Source of the DNA: Kibdelosporangium aridum
GTDB lineage: Bacteria; Actinomycetota; Actinomycetes; Mycobacteriales; Pseudonocardiaceae
Direction of reading: 5' to 3'
DNA length: 64,000 nucleotides
NCBI RefSeq assembly: GCF_900176515.1
Contig: NZ_FWXV01000001.1
Span: 558,001-622,000 of the forward strand
In this document: piece by piece, positions 16,815 through 26,319 of the stretch
Layout: the number at the start of each line of letters is the position of its first letter
Position numbering within the stretch: position 1 is the stretch's first letter
Position numbers and translations under genes: made by a program
The notes under the pieces: model-generated
The model's database searches: none
Told to the model about the DNA's origin: nothing
What the model saw: the letters and a program-made list of their open reading frames with translations, nothing else

Positions 16815-18308
16815 TCAGCGCGCCATCACGGGTTCGGTCAGCTTCGAGCCGTCCGCCTTGCCGACGAAGCAGTACGTCAGCCGGTTCGACATCCGGTAGC
16901 CGTCGTTCGTCTTGACCTTCCAGGCCTCGGTGTTGGGCACGATGACCCAGAACTTCAGCGTCTCCTCCTTGTTCGGCACCGGCACGGCCTCGGACAGGAA
17001 GATCCGCGTGCACATGCTGGTCGTTTCTGCCACGAGCTTCTCGAAGGGCGGATACGGGACGTCCTTCTCCAGCTCGCGGTTGGCCCAGTCCTGTTCGAGG
17101 ACCTCCACGTCGTGCGGGCCGAAGCAGCCGACGTCCGCGTCGATGTCCGGGTCTTTCGCGCCCTTCCTCGGCACCCAGTTCAGGCATTCACCGGAGATCA
17201 TCGCGCCGGACAGGTCCGGGATGTCGCCGCCGGAACCGTGGGTCATCACCGGCACCATCGCCTTGGACGTCGCCTGCGCCTGCGCGGTCGTCGTCGTGCT
17301 GGTCGGCACGGTGAAGGAGAACGTGGGCCTCGGCGAGGCGTTGTTCGGCTCCGATCCCCAGTTCAGCGACAAGATCACCGCGACCACGAACGCGGCCACC
17401 AGCACGACCGCGATCGACGCCGTGTAGAGCGGTTTGCGGTTCCTGGGCTTCGCGACGGGCGCCAGCCGGTTGGTCGGCGGATCAACGGGCTCCTGGCTCA
17501 GCGCCTCCTCGAGCAAGGTGTGCGCGCGGTGCGTGCCCAGGCGGCGCTCGGGATCACGCTCGAGCAAGCCCATGATCAGCTGCGCCATCGGGCCGTGGCT
17601 CAGCCGCGGCTGCGGGTACTCGGTCATCACCGCGAGCATGGTCGCCGAGGTGTTGGCACGCTGGAACGCCGAAAAGCCCTCGACGGCGAAGAACAGCGTC
17701 GCGCCCAGTGCCCACAGATCCCACCCGGGCGACACCTCGCCGCCTTCGAGGCGTTCCGGCGACATGTACGCGGGCGAGCCGATCAGCATGCCGGTCGTGG
17801 TCAGCCGTGGGTCCTCAAAGGACTGAGCGATGCCGAAGTCGGTGAGCTTGGCGGAGTCCTTCGCGGGCACCATGACGTTGCCGGGCTTGACGTCCCGGTG
17901 CACGATGCCCGCCTCGTGGGCGGCCTCCAGCGCGGACAGCAGTTGTGCGGCGAGCCTCGCGGCCTTGGCGACCGGCATCGGCCCGTCGCGTTCGACCAGC
18001 TCGGTCAGGGTCGGCGCCTTGACGTACTCCATCACGATGAAGGTGTCGTCGTTTTCCCTGATCAGGTCGTACACCCGGACAATGCCGGGGTTCGCGAGCC
18101 TGCCGGCGATCCGAGCCTCACGCAGAACGCGTTCCTGGTACGGGCCGCGCTCGCTCTCCGGCACGATCAGTTCCTTGACGGCGACCGGGCGGCCGAGAAC
18201 GGTGTCTTCGGCCAGCCAGACCACGCCCATCCCGCCACGACCCAGTTCGCGGACAAGCGTGTACCGCCCGCTGCCGATCTGCCGCATGACGGCGCAGTGT
18301 TCCAGCAC
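16815..18308 (-). CDS. Transmembrane Hanks-type serine/threonine protein kinase (Pkn family)
   Basis: This is a 497-residue receptor-like kinase. The catalytic domain occupies about 15-270: glycine loop GRGGMGVVW (23-31), Lys45 in VAVKE, HRDVKPGN (137-144), DFG (157-159) and SPAYMSPE in the activation segment, all intact. A single membrane helix lies at 294-315. The extracellular part of about 180 residues has a Thr/Ala-rich linker and a globular region with four cysteines (ECLNW, VGCFG, SMCTR, LTYCFV). It has no PASTA repeats. GTG at 18308 gives the longest form; ATG at 18287 (MRQIGSGRYTL) is also plausible. It would sense an external or envelope signal, and no substrate is evident. Confidence 0.93.
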   Translation of the reverse strand: MLEHCAVMRQIGSGRYTLVRELGRGGMGVVWLAEDTVLGRPVAVKELIVPESERGPYQERVLREARIAGRLANPGIVRVYDLIRENDDTFIVMEYVKAPTLTELVERDGPMPVAKAARLAAQLLSALEAAHEAGIVHRDVKPGNVMVPAKDSAKLTDFGIAQSFEDPRLTTTGMLIGSPAYMSPERLEGGEVSPGWDLWALGATLFFAVEGFSAFQRANTSATMLAVMTEYPQPRLSHGPMAQLIMGLLERDPERRLGTHRAHTLLEEALSQEPVDPPTNRLAPVAKPRNRKPLYTASIAVVLVAAFVVAVILSLNWGSEPNNASPRPTFSFTVPTSTTTTAQAQATSKAMVPVMTHGSGGDIPDLSGAMISGECLNWVPRKGAKDPDIDADVGCFGPHDVEVLEQDWANRELEKDVPYPPFEKLVAETTSMCTRIFLSEAVPVPNKEETLKFWVIVPNTEAWKVKTNDGYRMSNRLTYCFVGKADGSKLTEPVMAR

Positions 18309-18353
18309 GGCAGCCCGCCCGGACTGTCCTTTCGGGCAGCCAGATGGTCACCG

Positions 18354-18812
18354 TTACTGATTGACTCGTTCGTCCCAGGTTGCAGGCTTGCCCAGTGTTT
18401 CAAGCAATTCGGGCAGGCGGCCCGCGTTACGCAACAGCGCGACGGTGTTGTGGTAGTCCCGCGAGCTCACGATCTTGCCGTCGACCACGTTGGTCACGAT
18501 GGCGTTGTAGATGCTGTACGCCTCACCGGTTGCCACGCTGAAGCCCCGGTACTCCCATTCGGCGACGACCTCGGTCGGGCCGGTCTCGTGGATGACCAGG
18601 TCGTGTACTTCCACGTTGACCAGGTTTGTCTGGTCCATCTGGGTGGTCGTCGCGCGCCTGATGCCCTCGGAGCCCTCCAGCTGGTTCGGGCTCGGCAGGT
18701 AGAACCTGACCTCGGTGACCGACTCCTCGGCGTACAGATCAGGGATACGGGAGAAGTCCGTGCTGGCGAACTCGTGGATGAGCTTCGTGACGACCTCGGC
18801 CGGTGTTGCCAT
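18354..18812 (-). CDS. SnoaL-like / nuclear transport factor 2 fold protein
   Basis: This is a 152-residue protein of the NTF2-like fold: an N-terminal helix pair (VVTKLIHEFAS), then a beta-sheet core with VVAEWEYRGFSVATGEAY and a GKIVSSRDYHN strand. Starting at 18812 places GGAGGGG 7 bases upstream. It follows its paralogue (18814-19254) with a one-base gap, and the two share SSRDYH and the TGEA/TGKP turn, so this is a tandem duplication. Family members are isomerases, cyclases, dehydratases or non-catalytic dimers; the ligand here is unknown. Confidence 0.8.
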   Translation of the reverse strand: MATPAEVVTKLIHEFASTDFSRIPDLYAEESVTEVRFYLPSPNQLEGSEGIRRATTTQMDQTNLVNVEVHDLVIHETGPTEVVAEWEYRGFSVATGEAYSIYNAIVTNVVDGKIVSSRDYHNTVALLRNAGRLPELLETLGKPATWDERVNQ

Positions 18813-18813
18813 T

Positions 18814-19254
18814 TCAGTTCCCCTCCGCAAGCTGTGCCAGCAGCGTGTCCAAGTCGCCGGAGATCCAGGCGCGTACGACGTGGTCGTGGTAGTCGCGTGA
18901 GGACACGATCTTTCCGTCACGGACCCTGGTGATGATGAGATTGCCGGTCTCGAAGGGTTTGCCGGTCGCGGGACTGACACCGGCGTAGTCCCATTCCGCG
19001 ATGACCACTTCGGGATCGGCCGTCGTGCGGATCTTCAGATTCCGGACGTGGATGTCCTCGTACATCACCGGTTTGCTGGCGTTCGCCATCTTCCGGATAC
19101 CGGCGCCGCCGACCATGATCGGCGCATTTGGTTGCGCGAGCGGCAGAACGAGGACCGCGTCGTCGGAATAAAGGTCGGCTGCCTTGTCGAACTGTTTGGC
19201 GGCGAAGAACTCGATCAACTGACTGACCACTTGGGACGGTGTCGCGTCTGACAC
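18814..19254 (-). CDS. SnoaL-like protein (paralogue of the next gene downstream)
   Basis: This is a 146-residue NTF2-fold protein. The order is helices (QVVSQLIEFFAAKQFDKAADLYSDDAV), the central IMVGGAGIRKMANASK, and the C-terminal sheet VVIAEWDYAGVSPATGKPF and RDGKIVSSRDYHDHV. GTG at 19254 has GGAGG 6 bases upstream. It is coupled to the second copy (18354-18812). Both follow the beta-lactamase-fold gene on the same strand after a gap of 91 bases. They probably act together, perhaps as a heterodimer, on a small hydrophobic substrate. Confidence 0.8.
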   Translation of the reverse strand: MSDATPSQVVSQLIEFFAAKQFDKAADLYSDDAVLVLPLAQPNAPIMVGGAGIRKMANASKPVMYEDIHVRNLKIRTTADPEVVIAEWDYAGVSPATGKPFETGNLIITRVRDGKIVSSRDYHDHVVRAWISGDLDTLLAQLAEGN

Positions 19255-19288
19255 GGAGAACCTCCATCGTTGACCCGCACTCAGTGAT

Positions 19289-19306
19289 AGTCAATGTTAG
19301 TGACTT
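19289..19306 (-). promoter_or_regulatory. Possible promoter/operator before the SnoaL pair
   Basis: On the minus strand TTGACT (19294-19289) resembles a -35 element and lies about 35 bases before the GTG at 19254. AGTCA and TGACT form an inverted repeat with a 7-base spacer (19289-19293 and 19302-19306). This is weak evidence, from inspection only. Confidence 0.25.
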
Positions 19307-19345
19307 TCTCAAGGGAACGGCACCAACGTGCCAGCCGGTTGCCGA

Positions 19346-20572
19346 TCAGCGAAACCAGGAACCGCCCTCGGTGACCTGGTGATACCCCAATGCCCGGTAT
19401 GTCGCGTCCACCAAGGACTGGCCGCGTTCGTTGATTCCGATCCCAGGTCCCTGCTGGTTCATCGTGTAACCGAAGGAGAGCCGGGCCCGCGGATCGGCGA
19501 AGCCCAGTGCCCCGCCCATCCCACTGTGGCCGAACGCGTCCTCGGCCAGCAGAATGCCTTCCTGGTCATTGGGTGCCAGATGCCGGTTGTCGACGGTTTT
19601 GAGGAACCCGCTGGCGAACCTGGTCGGCACCAGCACGGCGGCGTCGACCGCACACGCGGACGTCACCTGGCCCATCACCGCGACCTGGTTCGGCTTGACC
19701 AGCCGGACATCGCCGAACGTCCCGCCCAACGCGAGCGGCCGATACATGCCGGCGAGGCCACGAGCATCGGTGACGGCACCGACCGAGCCGATCGTCGACG
19801 CGTGTGCCCGCCGGGAATTGAACTCGCCGGGCACCATGTAGCCGCCGGTGTTGAACATCATCAAGCCGGGGATGGACGTCGGGTCACTCATCGCCAGCAT
19901 GTACAGGCTCGGTACCGGAGTCCCTGGCTTGGTCAGATCCGGCGGAATGGTCGGCGCGACCCTGGACTCCTGGTCCTCCGGCAGGCTCAGCCAGAAGTCG
20001 AGCTCCAGCGGGCCGGCGACCTCGGCGTCGAAGAACTCGGCAAGAGTGCGCCCGGACACCCGCCTGACGACCTCGCCGATCAGGAACCCGAAGGTCAGGC
20101 CGTGATAGCCGTGGGTGGTACCCGGCGTCCACAACGGCTCGGCGGCGGCCAGTGCGTCGGTCATCAGGTCCCAGTCGTAGAACGCGCCCTCGGGCAGCTG
20201 CTCCCGTAGTCCTGACAGACCGGCCTGGTGGTCGAGCACGTGCTGGACGAGGATGCCGTCCTTGCCGTTCTGTGCGAACTCCCGCCAGTACTTGGCCACG
20301 GGTGCTTTGAGGTCCAGCTCGCCGCGGTCGGCCAGGATGTGCGCGCACAGAGCGGTCGCGCCCTTGGTGCACGACCAGACGTCGACCAGGGTCTGCTCGG
20401 TCCACTCGGCGCCGGTCTCTGGGTCGGCCACGCCGCCCCAGAGGTTCACGACCGTCTTGCCGTCGACTGTGATGCTGACCGATGCCCCGATCTCACCCCG
20501 TTCGGCGAAGTTCCGCTCGAATTCGGCCAGTACCTCAACGAACTCCGGCTCATGCGTCCCATGGATCGACAT
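19346..20572 (-). CDS. Class C beta-lactamase-fold serine hydrolase (EstB-like esterase)
   Basis: This 408-residue cytosolic enzyme has no signal peptide. The nucleophile motif SxxK is WSCTKGAT near residue 70. The tyrosine motif is HGYHGLTFG in place of YxN, and HSGMGGALGF corresponds to the third motif (HxG). These features match the family VIII esterase and penicillin-binding-protein-like hydrolases rather than true beta-lactamases. The N-terminus (FERNFAERGEIGASVSITVDGKTVVNLWGG) is typical of the family. Its substrate is probably a small ester or lactone. It precedes the two SnoaL-like genes on the same strand. Confidence 0.9.
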   Translation of the reverse strand: MSIHGTHEPEFVEVLAEFERNFAERGEIGASVSITVDGKTVVNLWGGVADPETGAEWTEQTLVDVWSCTKGATALCAHILADRGELDLKAPVAKYWREFAQNGKDGILVQHVLDHQAGLSGLREQLPEGAFYDWDLMTDALAAAEPLWTPGTTHGYHGLTFGFLIGEVVRRVSGRTLAEFFDAEVAGPLELDFWLSLPEDQESRVAPTIPPDLTKPGTPVPSLYMLAMSDPTSIPGLMMFNTGGYMVPGEFNSRRAHASTIGSVGAVTDARGLAGMYRPLALGGTFGDVRLVKPNQVAVMGQVTSACAVDAAVLVPTRFASGFLKTVDNRHLAPNDQEGILLAEDAFGHSGMGGALGFADPRARLSFGYTMNQQGPGIGINERGQSLVDATYRALGYHQVTEGGSWFR

Positions 20573-20635
20573 CGGCCTGCTCCTTCGTGGACCGGGGGCT
20601 ACATCCCATCATTTGGTCCACCGAAGCGCCAATGG

Positions 20636-21457
20636 TCACGCAGCGAAGAAACTGAGCAGCGCCTCGGCCACATCACCAGGTCGGCCGCGCCGGTCGGTGT
20701 TCGACGCGGCGGAATGATCGGCTCCGGCCAGTTCGCGGAAGGTAGCGTGCGGGATCGCCTTTCCCAGGACGTCGAGCGCTTCCTTCAAGTACAAGGGACT
20801 TTCGCTGCCGCCAAGCAGCAGGACGTCCGCCGTGATCGTGGCGAACCGGTCGGCGGGACCGCTGGCTTCGGTCACGATGGTGAAGTCCTGGCGCAGCGTC
20901 GGCGCCAGCGCGGCCATCGTCAAATAATCCGTGGGCGGCTTGCGTTGTTCAGCCCGCACACCCGCGCCGATGAGCGGTGCGAGCAGCCACGTCGGTATGG
21001 CACGCAGGAAAGCCGGGCCCATCTGGGCGCCTTTCATCCCTGTCACCAGGGCTGAGGCTGTGCGGCCGCGGTCGAGGTGGCGATTGAGGGTTGCCGCGAA
21101 GGCGGCTGGGACATCACGGCCGGGGAACAACGGTGGCTCGAAGATCGCCGCCCGGCGGATCGCCGGGAGGACGCGGGCGGCCTCGAGACAAACGATGGCT
21201 CCTGAGCTGACACCGAAAACGTCCTGCGCACCGGTTGCGGCGAGAACGGCGCCGAGATCGGCTACTTCGGTGGCGATTCGATTGCCCGGGGGCGCGTTCT
21301 GGCTCAGGCCGCGCCCGCGTCGGTCGACAAGGTGGACGGTGTGCCGATGGGCCATTGCCTCGGCGAGCTGTAAGTGGTCGTACCCGGAACACATCGCGCC
21401 GTGCAGAACGACGATGCCCGGTCCCTGTCCGATAGTGCGGTACTTGATGTCTGTCAT
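20636..21457 (-). CDS. Alpha/beta hydrolase
   Basis: This is a 273-residue alpha/beta-hydrolase-fold enzyme. The oxyanion region is VVLHGAMCSG, the nucleophile elbow is GVSSGA (Ser in GxSxG), and the acid and His are in the C-terminal part (LLLGGSES, then GADHSAAS). The start ATG at 21457 overlaps the stop of the upstream padR gene as ATGA, so the two are co-translated. A PadR repressor coupled to a hydrolase suggests inducible breakdown of a phenolic or ester compound. The substrate is not determined. Confidence 0.88.
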   Translation of the reverse strand: MTDIKYRTIGQGPGIVVLHGAMCSGYDHLQLAEAMAHRHTVHLVDRRGRGLSQNAPPGNRIATEVADLGAVLAATGAQDVFGVSSGAIVCLEAARVLPAIRRAAIFEPPLFPGRDVPAAFAATLNRHLDRGRTASALVTGMKGAQMGPAFLRAIPTWLLAPLIGAGVRAEQRKPPTDYLTMAALAPTLRQDFTIVTEASGPADRFATITADVLLLGGSESPLYLKEALDVLGKAIPHATFRELAGADHSAASNTDRRGRPGDVAEALLSFFAA

Positions 21458-22059
21458 GGCGTATGTCTCCGGTGGAATTCGTTCCATTGCGGTGCCCAGC
21501 CGTCGTCGGGGTCTTCGATGCGGGCGATGAAGCGCTCGGTGAAGGTGATGTCGGCGTCCAGCTGGGCCCGTCGGTATTCCTCTTCGACGAGGAAGAGCGG
21601 GTGGACGCCATCCGCGTCGGCTTGCTCGATCAGTGCCACGGCCTCAGCGCGTTGCCTCGCCAGACCCTCCAGCCGTCGACGCAGTGCGGCGACAGCTTCC
21701 GTCGGCGTCAGCGCGGCGATCAACGACAACGCCGCCACATAGCTGGGGTATTCGTGCCGCGGCTCGGCGACGAGTTCGTTCAGCCACACGCCCAGTTCGG
21801 TGCGGCCTGCCTCGGTCAGCCGGTACTCGGTGCGTTCCGGGCGCTGGCCTTCGCGGCTGCTGCCCGCGGGCTCGATGAACCCGGCCTTGGTCAGCTGCTG
21901 GAAAACCATGTACAGCGAGCCGTGGTTGAACTTGATGCTGCGCTCGTCGCCGTGGCCGCGCATTTCGCGGCTCAACTCGTATGGATGCCGCGGTCCCTGC
22001 GTCAGATAGGACAGCACGGCCAGGCCGAGCAGGTTGGCGGTGCTTCGGTTGCGGCTCAT
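21454..22059 (-). CDS. PadR family transcriptional regulator
   Basis: This is a 201-residue protein. The N-terminal winged helix (residues 10-90) reads LLGLAVLSYLTQGPRHPYELSREM, then GSLYMVFQQLTKAGFIEP and TEYRLTEAGRTEL. The C-terminal helical domain contains LRRRLEGLARQRAEAV, the dimerisation helix of the larger PadR-s2 class. ATG at 22059 has GAAGGGTGG upstream; an in-frame TTG at 22077 is less likely. It is the first gene of a two-gene unit with the alpha/beta hydrolase and is divergent from the fucose operon. Confidence 0.9.
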   Translation of the reverse strand: MSRNRSTANLLGLAVLSYLTQGPRHPYELSREMRGHGDERSIKFNHGSLYMVFQQLTKAGFIEPAGSSREGQRPERTEYRLTEAGRTELGVWLNELVAEPRHEYPSYVAALSLIAALTPTEAVAALRRRLEGLARQRAEAVALIEQADADGVHPLFLVEEEYRRAQLDADITFTERFIARIEDPDDGWAPQWNEFHRRHTP

Positions 22060-22082
22060 CGTCCACCCTTCAGTCAACTCTA

Positions 22083-22102
22083 ACTATCCATCTCCGAATA
22101 GT
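22083..22102. promoter_or_regulatory. Candidate PadR operator
   Basis: ACTAT (22083-22087) and ATAGT (22098-22102) form an inverted repeat with a 10-base spacer, 24 bases before the padR ATG, and a third AACTAT half-site occurs at 22110-22115. The AT-rich patch stands out in GC-rich DNA. Position fits autoregulation; it is also within reach of the divergent fucose operon. Confidence 0.4.
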
Positions 22103-22284
22103 CAGTGTCAACTATTTGCAGATGTGGCCGATGTCAGAGTTTGTTCGATTTCTGAAGAAAGAGCCCCAGCTCATCCGCAGTCATCGGACTTCTCAGCTTT
22201 CGATGAGGTCACAGGACTGGACGAGCGGGACTCCTAAGGGATATACATCGGATGTCTTGCCGGGCGGGGAGGAAGGGAACCGAC

Positions 22285-23142
22285 ATGCACCTGATGCGCC
22301 TCGGCGCGATCGGCGAGGAGAGGCCCGCTGTTCGTGCCGACGATGGAACGCTGTCCGACATCAGTGGGCTGACCGGCGACATCGATGGTGCTTTCCTGGC
22401 CGGGGACGGGATCCAGCGGGTGGCTGACGCCCTTGCCGCCGGTTCGCTGCCAACCCTGGACGGTACCGGCCTGCGGATCGGCGCGCCGATCGCACTGCCT
22501 GTCAAGGTCGTGTGCATCGGGATGAACTACGCCGAGCACGCCAAAGAGTCGGGCGCACCCGCGCCGAGCGAGCCGGTCATCTTCATGAAGGACCCGGGCT
22601 GTGTGGTCGGTCCGTACGACGACGTCCTCATCCCCAGGAAGTCCACCAAGACCGACTGGGAGGTCGAACTGGCCGTCGTGATCGGCAAGACCGCGCGCTA
22701 CCTGGACTCGCCCGAAGAGGCGCTGAAGCACATCGCCGGGTACGCGATCTCCAACGACGTCTCCGAGCGCGAGTTCCAGCTCGAGCGCCCGGGCGGTCAG
22801 TGGGACAAGGGCAAGTCGTGCGAGACGTTCAACCCGCTCGGCCCGTGGCTCAAGCCGGCGAGCGAAGTCGGCGACCCGCAGGACCTGGCGTTGAAGACCT
22901 GGGTCAACGGCGAGCTCAAGCAGGACTCGAACACCAAGGACATGATCTTCCCGGTCGCCGAGATCGTGCACTTCCTCAGCCAGTACATGGTTCTGCGGCC
23001 CGGCGACGTGATCAACACCGGCACGCCGCAAGGTGTCGCGCTCGGCCAGCCCGAACCCAAGCCGTACCTGCGAGCAGGGGATGTGGTCGAGCTGGAGATC
23101 GAAGGTCTCGGCCGCCAGCGGCAGAACGTGGGGCAGGCCTGA
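22285..23142 (+). CDS. FAH-family hydrolase, probable 2,4-diketo-3-deoxy-L-fuconate hydrolase
   Basis: This 285-residue member of the fumarylacetoacetate hydrolase family would cleave 2,4-diketo-3-deoxy-L-fuconate to pyruvate and L-lactate. The family signature is present: [30 protein letters not shown], the metal-binding [12 protein letters not shown], and [14 protein letters not shown] near the active site. [12 protein letters not shown] closes the fold. GGAGGAAGGGA lies before ATG 22285. It is the first gene of a nine-gene operon and is followed after one base by the dehydratase. The assignment of substrate rests on pathway context; the FAH family itself is broad. Confidence 0.88.
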   Translation: MHLMRLGAIGEERPAVRADDGTLSDISGLTGDIDGAFLAGDGIQRVADALAAGSLPTLDGTGLRIGAPIALPVKVVCIGMNYAEHAKESGAPAPSEPVIFMKDPGCVVGPYDDVLIPRKSTKTDWEVELAVVIGKTARYLDSPEEALKHIAGYAISNDVSEREFQLERPGGQWDKGKSCETFNPLGPWLKPASEVGDPQDLALKTWVNGELKQDSNTKDMIFPVAEIVHFLSQYMVLRPGDVINTGTPQGVALGQPEPKPYLRAGDVVELEIEGLGRQRQNVGQA

Positions 23143-23143
23143 C

Positions 23144-24445
23144 ATGCCCCATATCGTCGGTATGGACGTCCTCGACGTCCGATTCCCCACATCACGTGAG
23201 CTGGACGGCTCGGACGCGATGAACCCGGACCCGGACTACTCCGCGGCTTACGTCGTGCTGCACGCCGACGAAGGCCCGGACGGGTACGGCTTCGCGTTCA
23301 CGATCGGCCGTGGCAACGACGTCCAGGCAGCGGCGATCCGTGCCCTGGAAAGTCACGTGGTCGGCTTGCCGGTGCCGCAGGACGCCGCAGCGCTGGCTTC
23401 CCTGTCCCAGCAACTGGTTGGCGATTCCCAGCTGCGCTGGCTCGGCCCGGAGAAGGGCGTCGCGCACATGGCGGTCGGCGCGGTGGTCAACGCCGCATGG
23501 GACCTCGCGGCGCGGCGCGCGGACAAGCCGGTCTGGCAGTTCCTCAGTGACATGACGCCGGAGGAGATCGTCGGTCTCGTCGACTTCCGGTATCTCACGG
23601 ACGCGATCACGCCGGACGAGGCGTACGAGATCCTGAACAACGCGCAAGCGGGCAAAGCCGAACGAGCGAACGAGATCCTGGCCAACGGGTATCGGGCGTA
23701 CACGACTTCGCCCGGTTGGCTCGGGTACTCCGACGACAAGCTCGTTCGCCTGTCCAAACAGGCCGTCGCGGACGGCTTCGACATGATCAAGCTGAAGGTC
23801 GGCGGCGACCTCGACGACGACATCCGGCGCCTGCGGCTGGCCAGGCAGGCCGTCGGCGACGACATCCGGATCGCGGTGGACGCCAACCAGCGCTGGGATG
23901 TCGGGATCGCGGTCGAGTGGATGCGCGCACTGGCCCCGTTCAACCCGTATTGGATCGAGGAGCCGACGTCACCGGACGACATCCTCGGCCACCAGGCCAT
24001 CGCCGAACAGATCGCGCCGATCAAGGTCGCGACCGGCGAGCACGTGCAGAACCGCGTTGTCTTCAAGCAGATGCTGCAAGCCAAGGCACTGGGAGTGCTG
24101 CAGCTGGACGCGGCCAGGGTCGGCGGCGTCAACGAGAACGTGGCGATCCTGTTGCTGGCAGCCAAGTTCGGCGTGCCGGTCTGCCCGCACGCCGGTGGCG
24201 TCGGCCTGTGCGAGCTGGTACGGCACCTGTCGATGTTCGACTACGTCGCGGTGTCCGCAAGCAAGGCCGACCGGGCCATCGAGTGGGTCGACCACCTGCA
24301 CGAGCACTTCACCGACCCGGCGATCGTGCGGGGCGGGCACTACCTCGCGCCACGCAAGCCCGGCTTCTCCGCACGCATGCACGACGCAACCCTCCGCCGC
24401 TACCGTTTCCCGGATGGTCCTGAGTGGACAGGAGAGAACTCGTGA
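23144..24445 (+). CDS. L-fuconate dehydratase (enolase superfamily)
   Basis: This 433-residue enzyme dehydrates L-fuconate to 2-keto-3-deoxy-L-fuconate. Catalytic features are visible: Lys216/Lys218 in MIKLKVGG, metal ligands Asp246 (AVDANQRW), Glu272 ([11 protein letters not shown]) and Glu299 (ATGEHVQN), and His349 in [11 protein letters not shown]. These positions lie within two or three residues of those described for the Xanthomonas campestris enzyme, and length and order agree. The ATG is one base after the FAH stop; the stop overlaps the next gene as GTGA. Confidence 0.93.
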   Translation: MPHIVGMDVLDVRFPTSRELDGSDAMNPDPDYSAAYVVLHADEGPDGYGFAFTIGRGNDVQAAAIRALESHVVGLPVPQDAAALASLSQQLVGDSQLRWLGPEKGVAHMAVGAVVNAAWDLAARRADKPVWQFLSDMTPEEIVGLVDFRYLTDAITPDEAYEILNNAQAGKAERANEILANGYRAYTTSPGWLGYSDDKLVRLSKQAVADGFDMIKLKVGGDLDDDIRRLRLARQAVGDDIRIAVDANQRWDVGIAVEWMRALAPFNPYWIEEPTSPDDILGHQAIAEQIAPIKVATGEHVQNRVVFKQMLQAKALGVLQLDAARVGGVNENVAILLLAAKFGVPVCPHAGGVGLCELVRHLSMFDYVAVSASKADRAIEWVDHLHEHFTDPAIVRGGHYLAPRKPGFSARMHDATLRRYRFPDGPEWTGENS

Positions 24446-25209
24446 GCGACTTCAGTGACTTCGCCGGCTTGGTCGCGATCGTCACCGGTGGCGCGTCAGG
24501 CATCGGCCTGGCCACCGCGAAACTGCTGAGCGGCAGGGGAGCGAAGGTCGCGGCGCTGGACCTGAAGCCGGACGGCCTGCCCGAGGACATCGCAGGCTTC
24601 GAGACCAACGTCACCGATGACGCCCAGGTGAAATCGGCCGTCGACGCGGTCGTCGAACGCTTCGGGCGGCTGGACATCGTGGTGAACAACGCCGGAATCG
24701 GCGCGATCGGCGACGTCGCGGCGAACGGCGACGACGAGTGGCTGCGCGTGCTGGACGTGAACGTGGTCGGCATGGCCAGGGTCGCGCGGCATGCGTTGCC
24801 GCACTTGCGAAAGTCCCCGGCTGCCGCGATTGTCAACACGTGTTCCATTGCCGCTTGGGCAGGCCTGCCGCAGCGTGCGCTGTACTCGGCCAGCAAGGGA
24901 GCGGTGTACGCGCTCACCCTGGCGATGGCGGCCGATCACGTCCGCGAGGGCATCCGGGTCAACTGTGTCGCCCCCGGCACAGCGGACACGCCGTGGGTGA
25001 GTAGGTTGCTCGACCAAGCAGAGGACCCCGCGGCCGAACGGGCCGCACTGAACGCGCGTCAACCTACGGGCCGTCTGGTGTCGGCCGACGAGGTCGCGAA
25101 CGCGATCGCCTACCTGGCCAGCCCGTTGTCGGGCGCCACGGTGGGAACGGTGCTTGCCGTGGACGGCGGCATGCACGGCCTGCGGCTGCGGCCGCCGGCC
25201 CAGCAATAG
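24442..25209 (+). CDS. SDR dehydrogenase, probable 2-keto-3-deoxy-L-fuconate dehydrogenase
   Basis: This is a 255-residue short-chain dehydrogenase: TGGASGIG (15-22) binds NAD, NNAGIG follows, and YSASKGAVY carries the Tyr-Lys catalytic pair. In the oxidative fucose route it oxidises 2-keto-3-deoxy-L-fuconate at C4 to give the diketo substrate of the FAH enzyme. GTG at 24442 overlaps the dehydratase stop (GTGA), with AGGAGAG upstream. It matches the actinobacterial and human DHRS6-like type by length and motif order, but specificity is inferred from the operon. Confidence 0.88.
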   Translation: MSDFSDFAGLVAIVTGGASGIGLATAKLLSGRGAKVAALDLKPDGLPEDIAGFETNVTDDAQVKSAVDAVVERFGRLDIVVNNAGIGAIGDVAANGDDEWLRVLDVNVVGMARVARHALPHLRKSPAAAIVNTCSIAAWAGLPQRALYSASKGAVYALTLAMAADHVREGIRVNCVAPGTADTPWVSRLLDQAEDPAAERAALNARQPTGRLVSADEVANAIAYLASPLSGATVGTVLAVDGGMHGLRLRPPAQQ

Positions 25210-25263
25210 ACCGGACCGACAACGCTTCCAGTGAGAAGACACCGCCGTCAAGGAGGACCTGTG

Positions 25264-26319
25264 GTGCCCGTCCGCAGATCAGTGAAAACCGTCGCCGTCG
25301 CGGCAACGGTAGTTCTTGCCGCCGCCGCGTGCGGCGAGTCGTCGACCGGTTCGGCACCGGGCGGGACGGCAGGCGACCCCAACGCCAAGGTGGGCGTGGA
25401 CTTCCCGCGCGCCGACTCGGACTTCTGGAACTCGTACATCAAGTACGTCCCGCAGTTCGCCAAAGAGCTCAACGTCAACATGATGGATCCGACCAACTCG
25501 CAGAACAAGGTCGAGAACCTGGTCGCCAACGTGCAGTCGTTGCAGGGGCAGGGTGCCAAGGCGATCGTGATGGCACCGCAGGACACCGGCGCGATCGCGA
25601 CCACGCTGCAGCGCCTCGAGCAGCAGAAGATCCCCGTCGTCACGGTGGACACCCGGCCGGACAACGGCAAGGTGTACATGGTCGTGCGGGCGGACAACAA
25701 GGCGTACGGCGAGAAGGCCTGCAAGTTCCTCGGTGACAAGCTCGGTGGCAAGGGCAAGGTCGTCGAGTTCCAGGGCGCACTGTCCAGTGTGAACGGACGC
25801 GACCGGTCCGAGGCGTTCGCGGCGTGCATGAAGCAGAACTACCCGGACATCACGGTGTTCGAGGAGCCGACCGACTGGGAAGGGTCGAAGGCCAGCTCGG
25901 CGCTGCAGACCCGGCTGAACCAGCACCCGGACATCAAGGGCATCTACATGCAGGCCGGTGGCGTGTTCCTGGCGCCGACCCTGCAGGTACTGCGCTCGAC
26001 CAACCACTTGCTTCCGGCGAGCGACCCGAACCACATCTTCATCGTGTCCAACGACGGCATCCCGCAGGAGTTCGAGTCGATCCGCAAGGGCGAGATCGAC
26101 GCGACCGTCTCGCAGCCCGCGGACCTGTACGCCAAGTGGGCGCTGTTCTACGCCAAGGCCGCGCTGGAGGGCAAGACCTTCAAGCCAGGCCCGACCGACC
26201 ACGGCTCGACCATCGTGGAAGTGGGCAACGGCAACCTCGAGGACCAGCTGCCCGCACCGCTCGTGACCAAGGACAACGTCGATGACAAGGCGTTGTGGGG
26301 CAACCAGATCGGTCAATGA
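25264..26319 (+). CDS. Sugar ABC transporter substrate-binding lipoprotein (RbsB-like)
   Basis: This 351-residue periplasmic-binding protein of the ribose/galactose type (PBP family 4) has a lipoprotein signal peptide ending in LAAAAC, so it is anchored to the outer face of the membrane. The two Rossmann-like lobes show VGVDFPRADSDFWNSY, AIVMAPQDTGAIA, IPVVTVDTRPD and FIVSNDGIPQEFESIRKGEIDATVSQ, typical of sugar-binding members. AGGAGG lies 7 bases before GTG 25264 (another GTG is at 25261). The position inside the L-fucose operon suggests L-fucose or a related 6-deoxyhexose as ligand. Confidence 0.92.
   Translation: MPVRRSVKTVAVAATVVLAAAACGESSTGSAPGGTAGDPNAKVGVDFPRADSDFWNSYIKYVPQFAKELNVNMMDPTNSQNKVENLVANVQSLQGQGAKAIVMAPQDTGAIATTLQRLEQQKIPVVTVDTRPDNGKVYMVVRADNKAYGEKACKFLGDKLGGKGKVVEFQGALSSVNGRDRSEAFAACMKQNYPDITVFEEPTDWEGSKASSALQTRLNQHPDIKGIYMQAGGVFLAPTLQVLRSTNHLLPASDPNHIFIVSNDGIPQEFESIRKGEIDATVSQPADLYAKWALFYAKAALEGKTFKPGPTDHGSTIVEVGNGNLEDQLPAPLVTKDNVDDKALWGNQIGQ

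Noticed and set aside
19346..20572. True class C beta-lactamase (resistance gene)
   Set aside because: No signal peptide and HGYHG in place of the YxN motif; EstB-like esterase is more likely.
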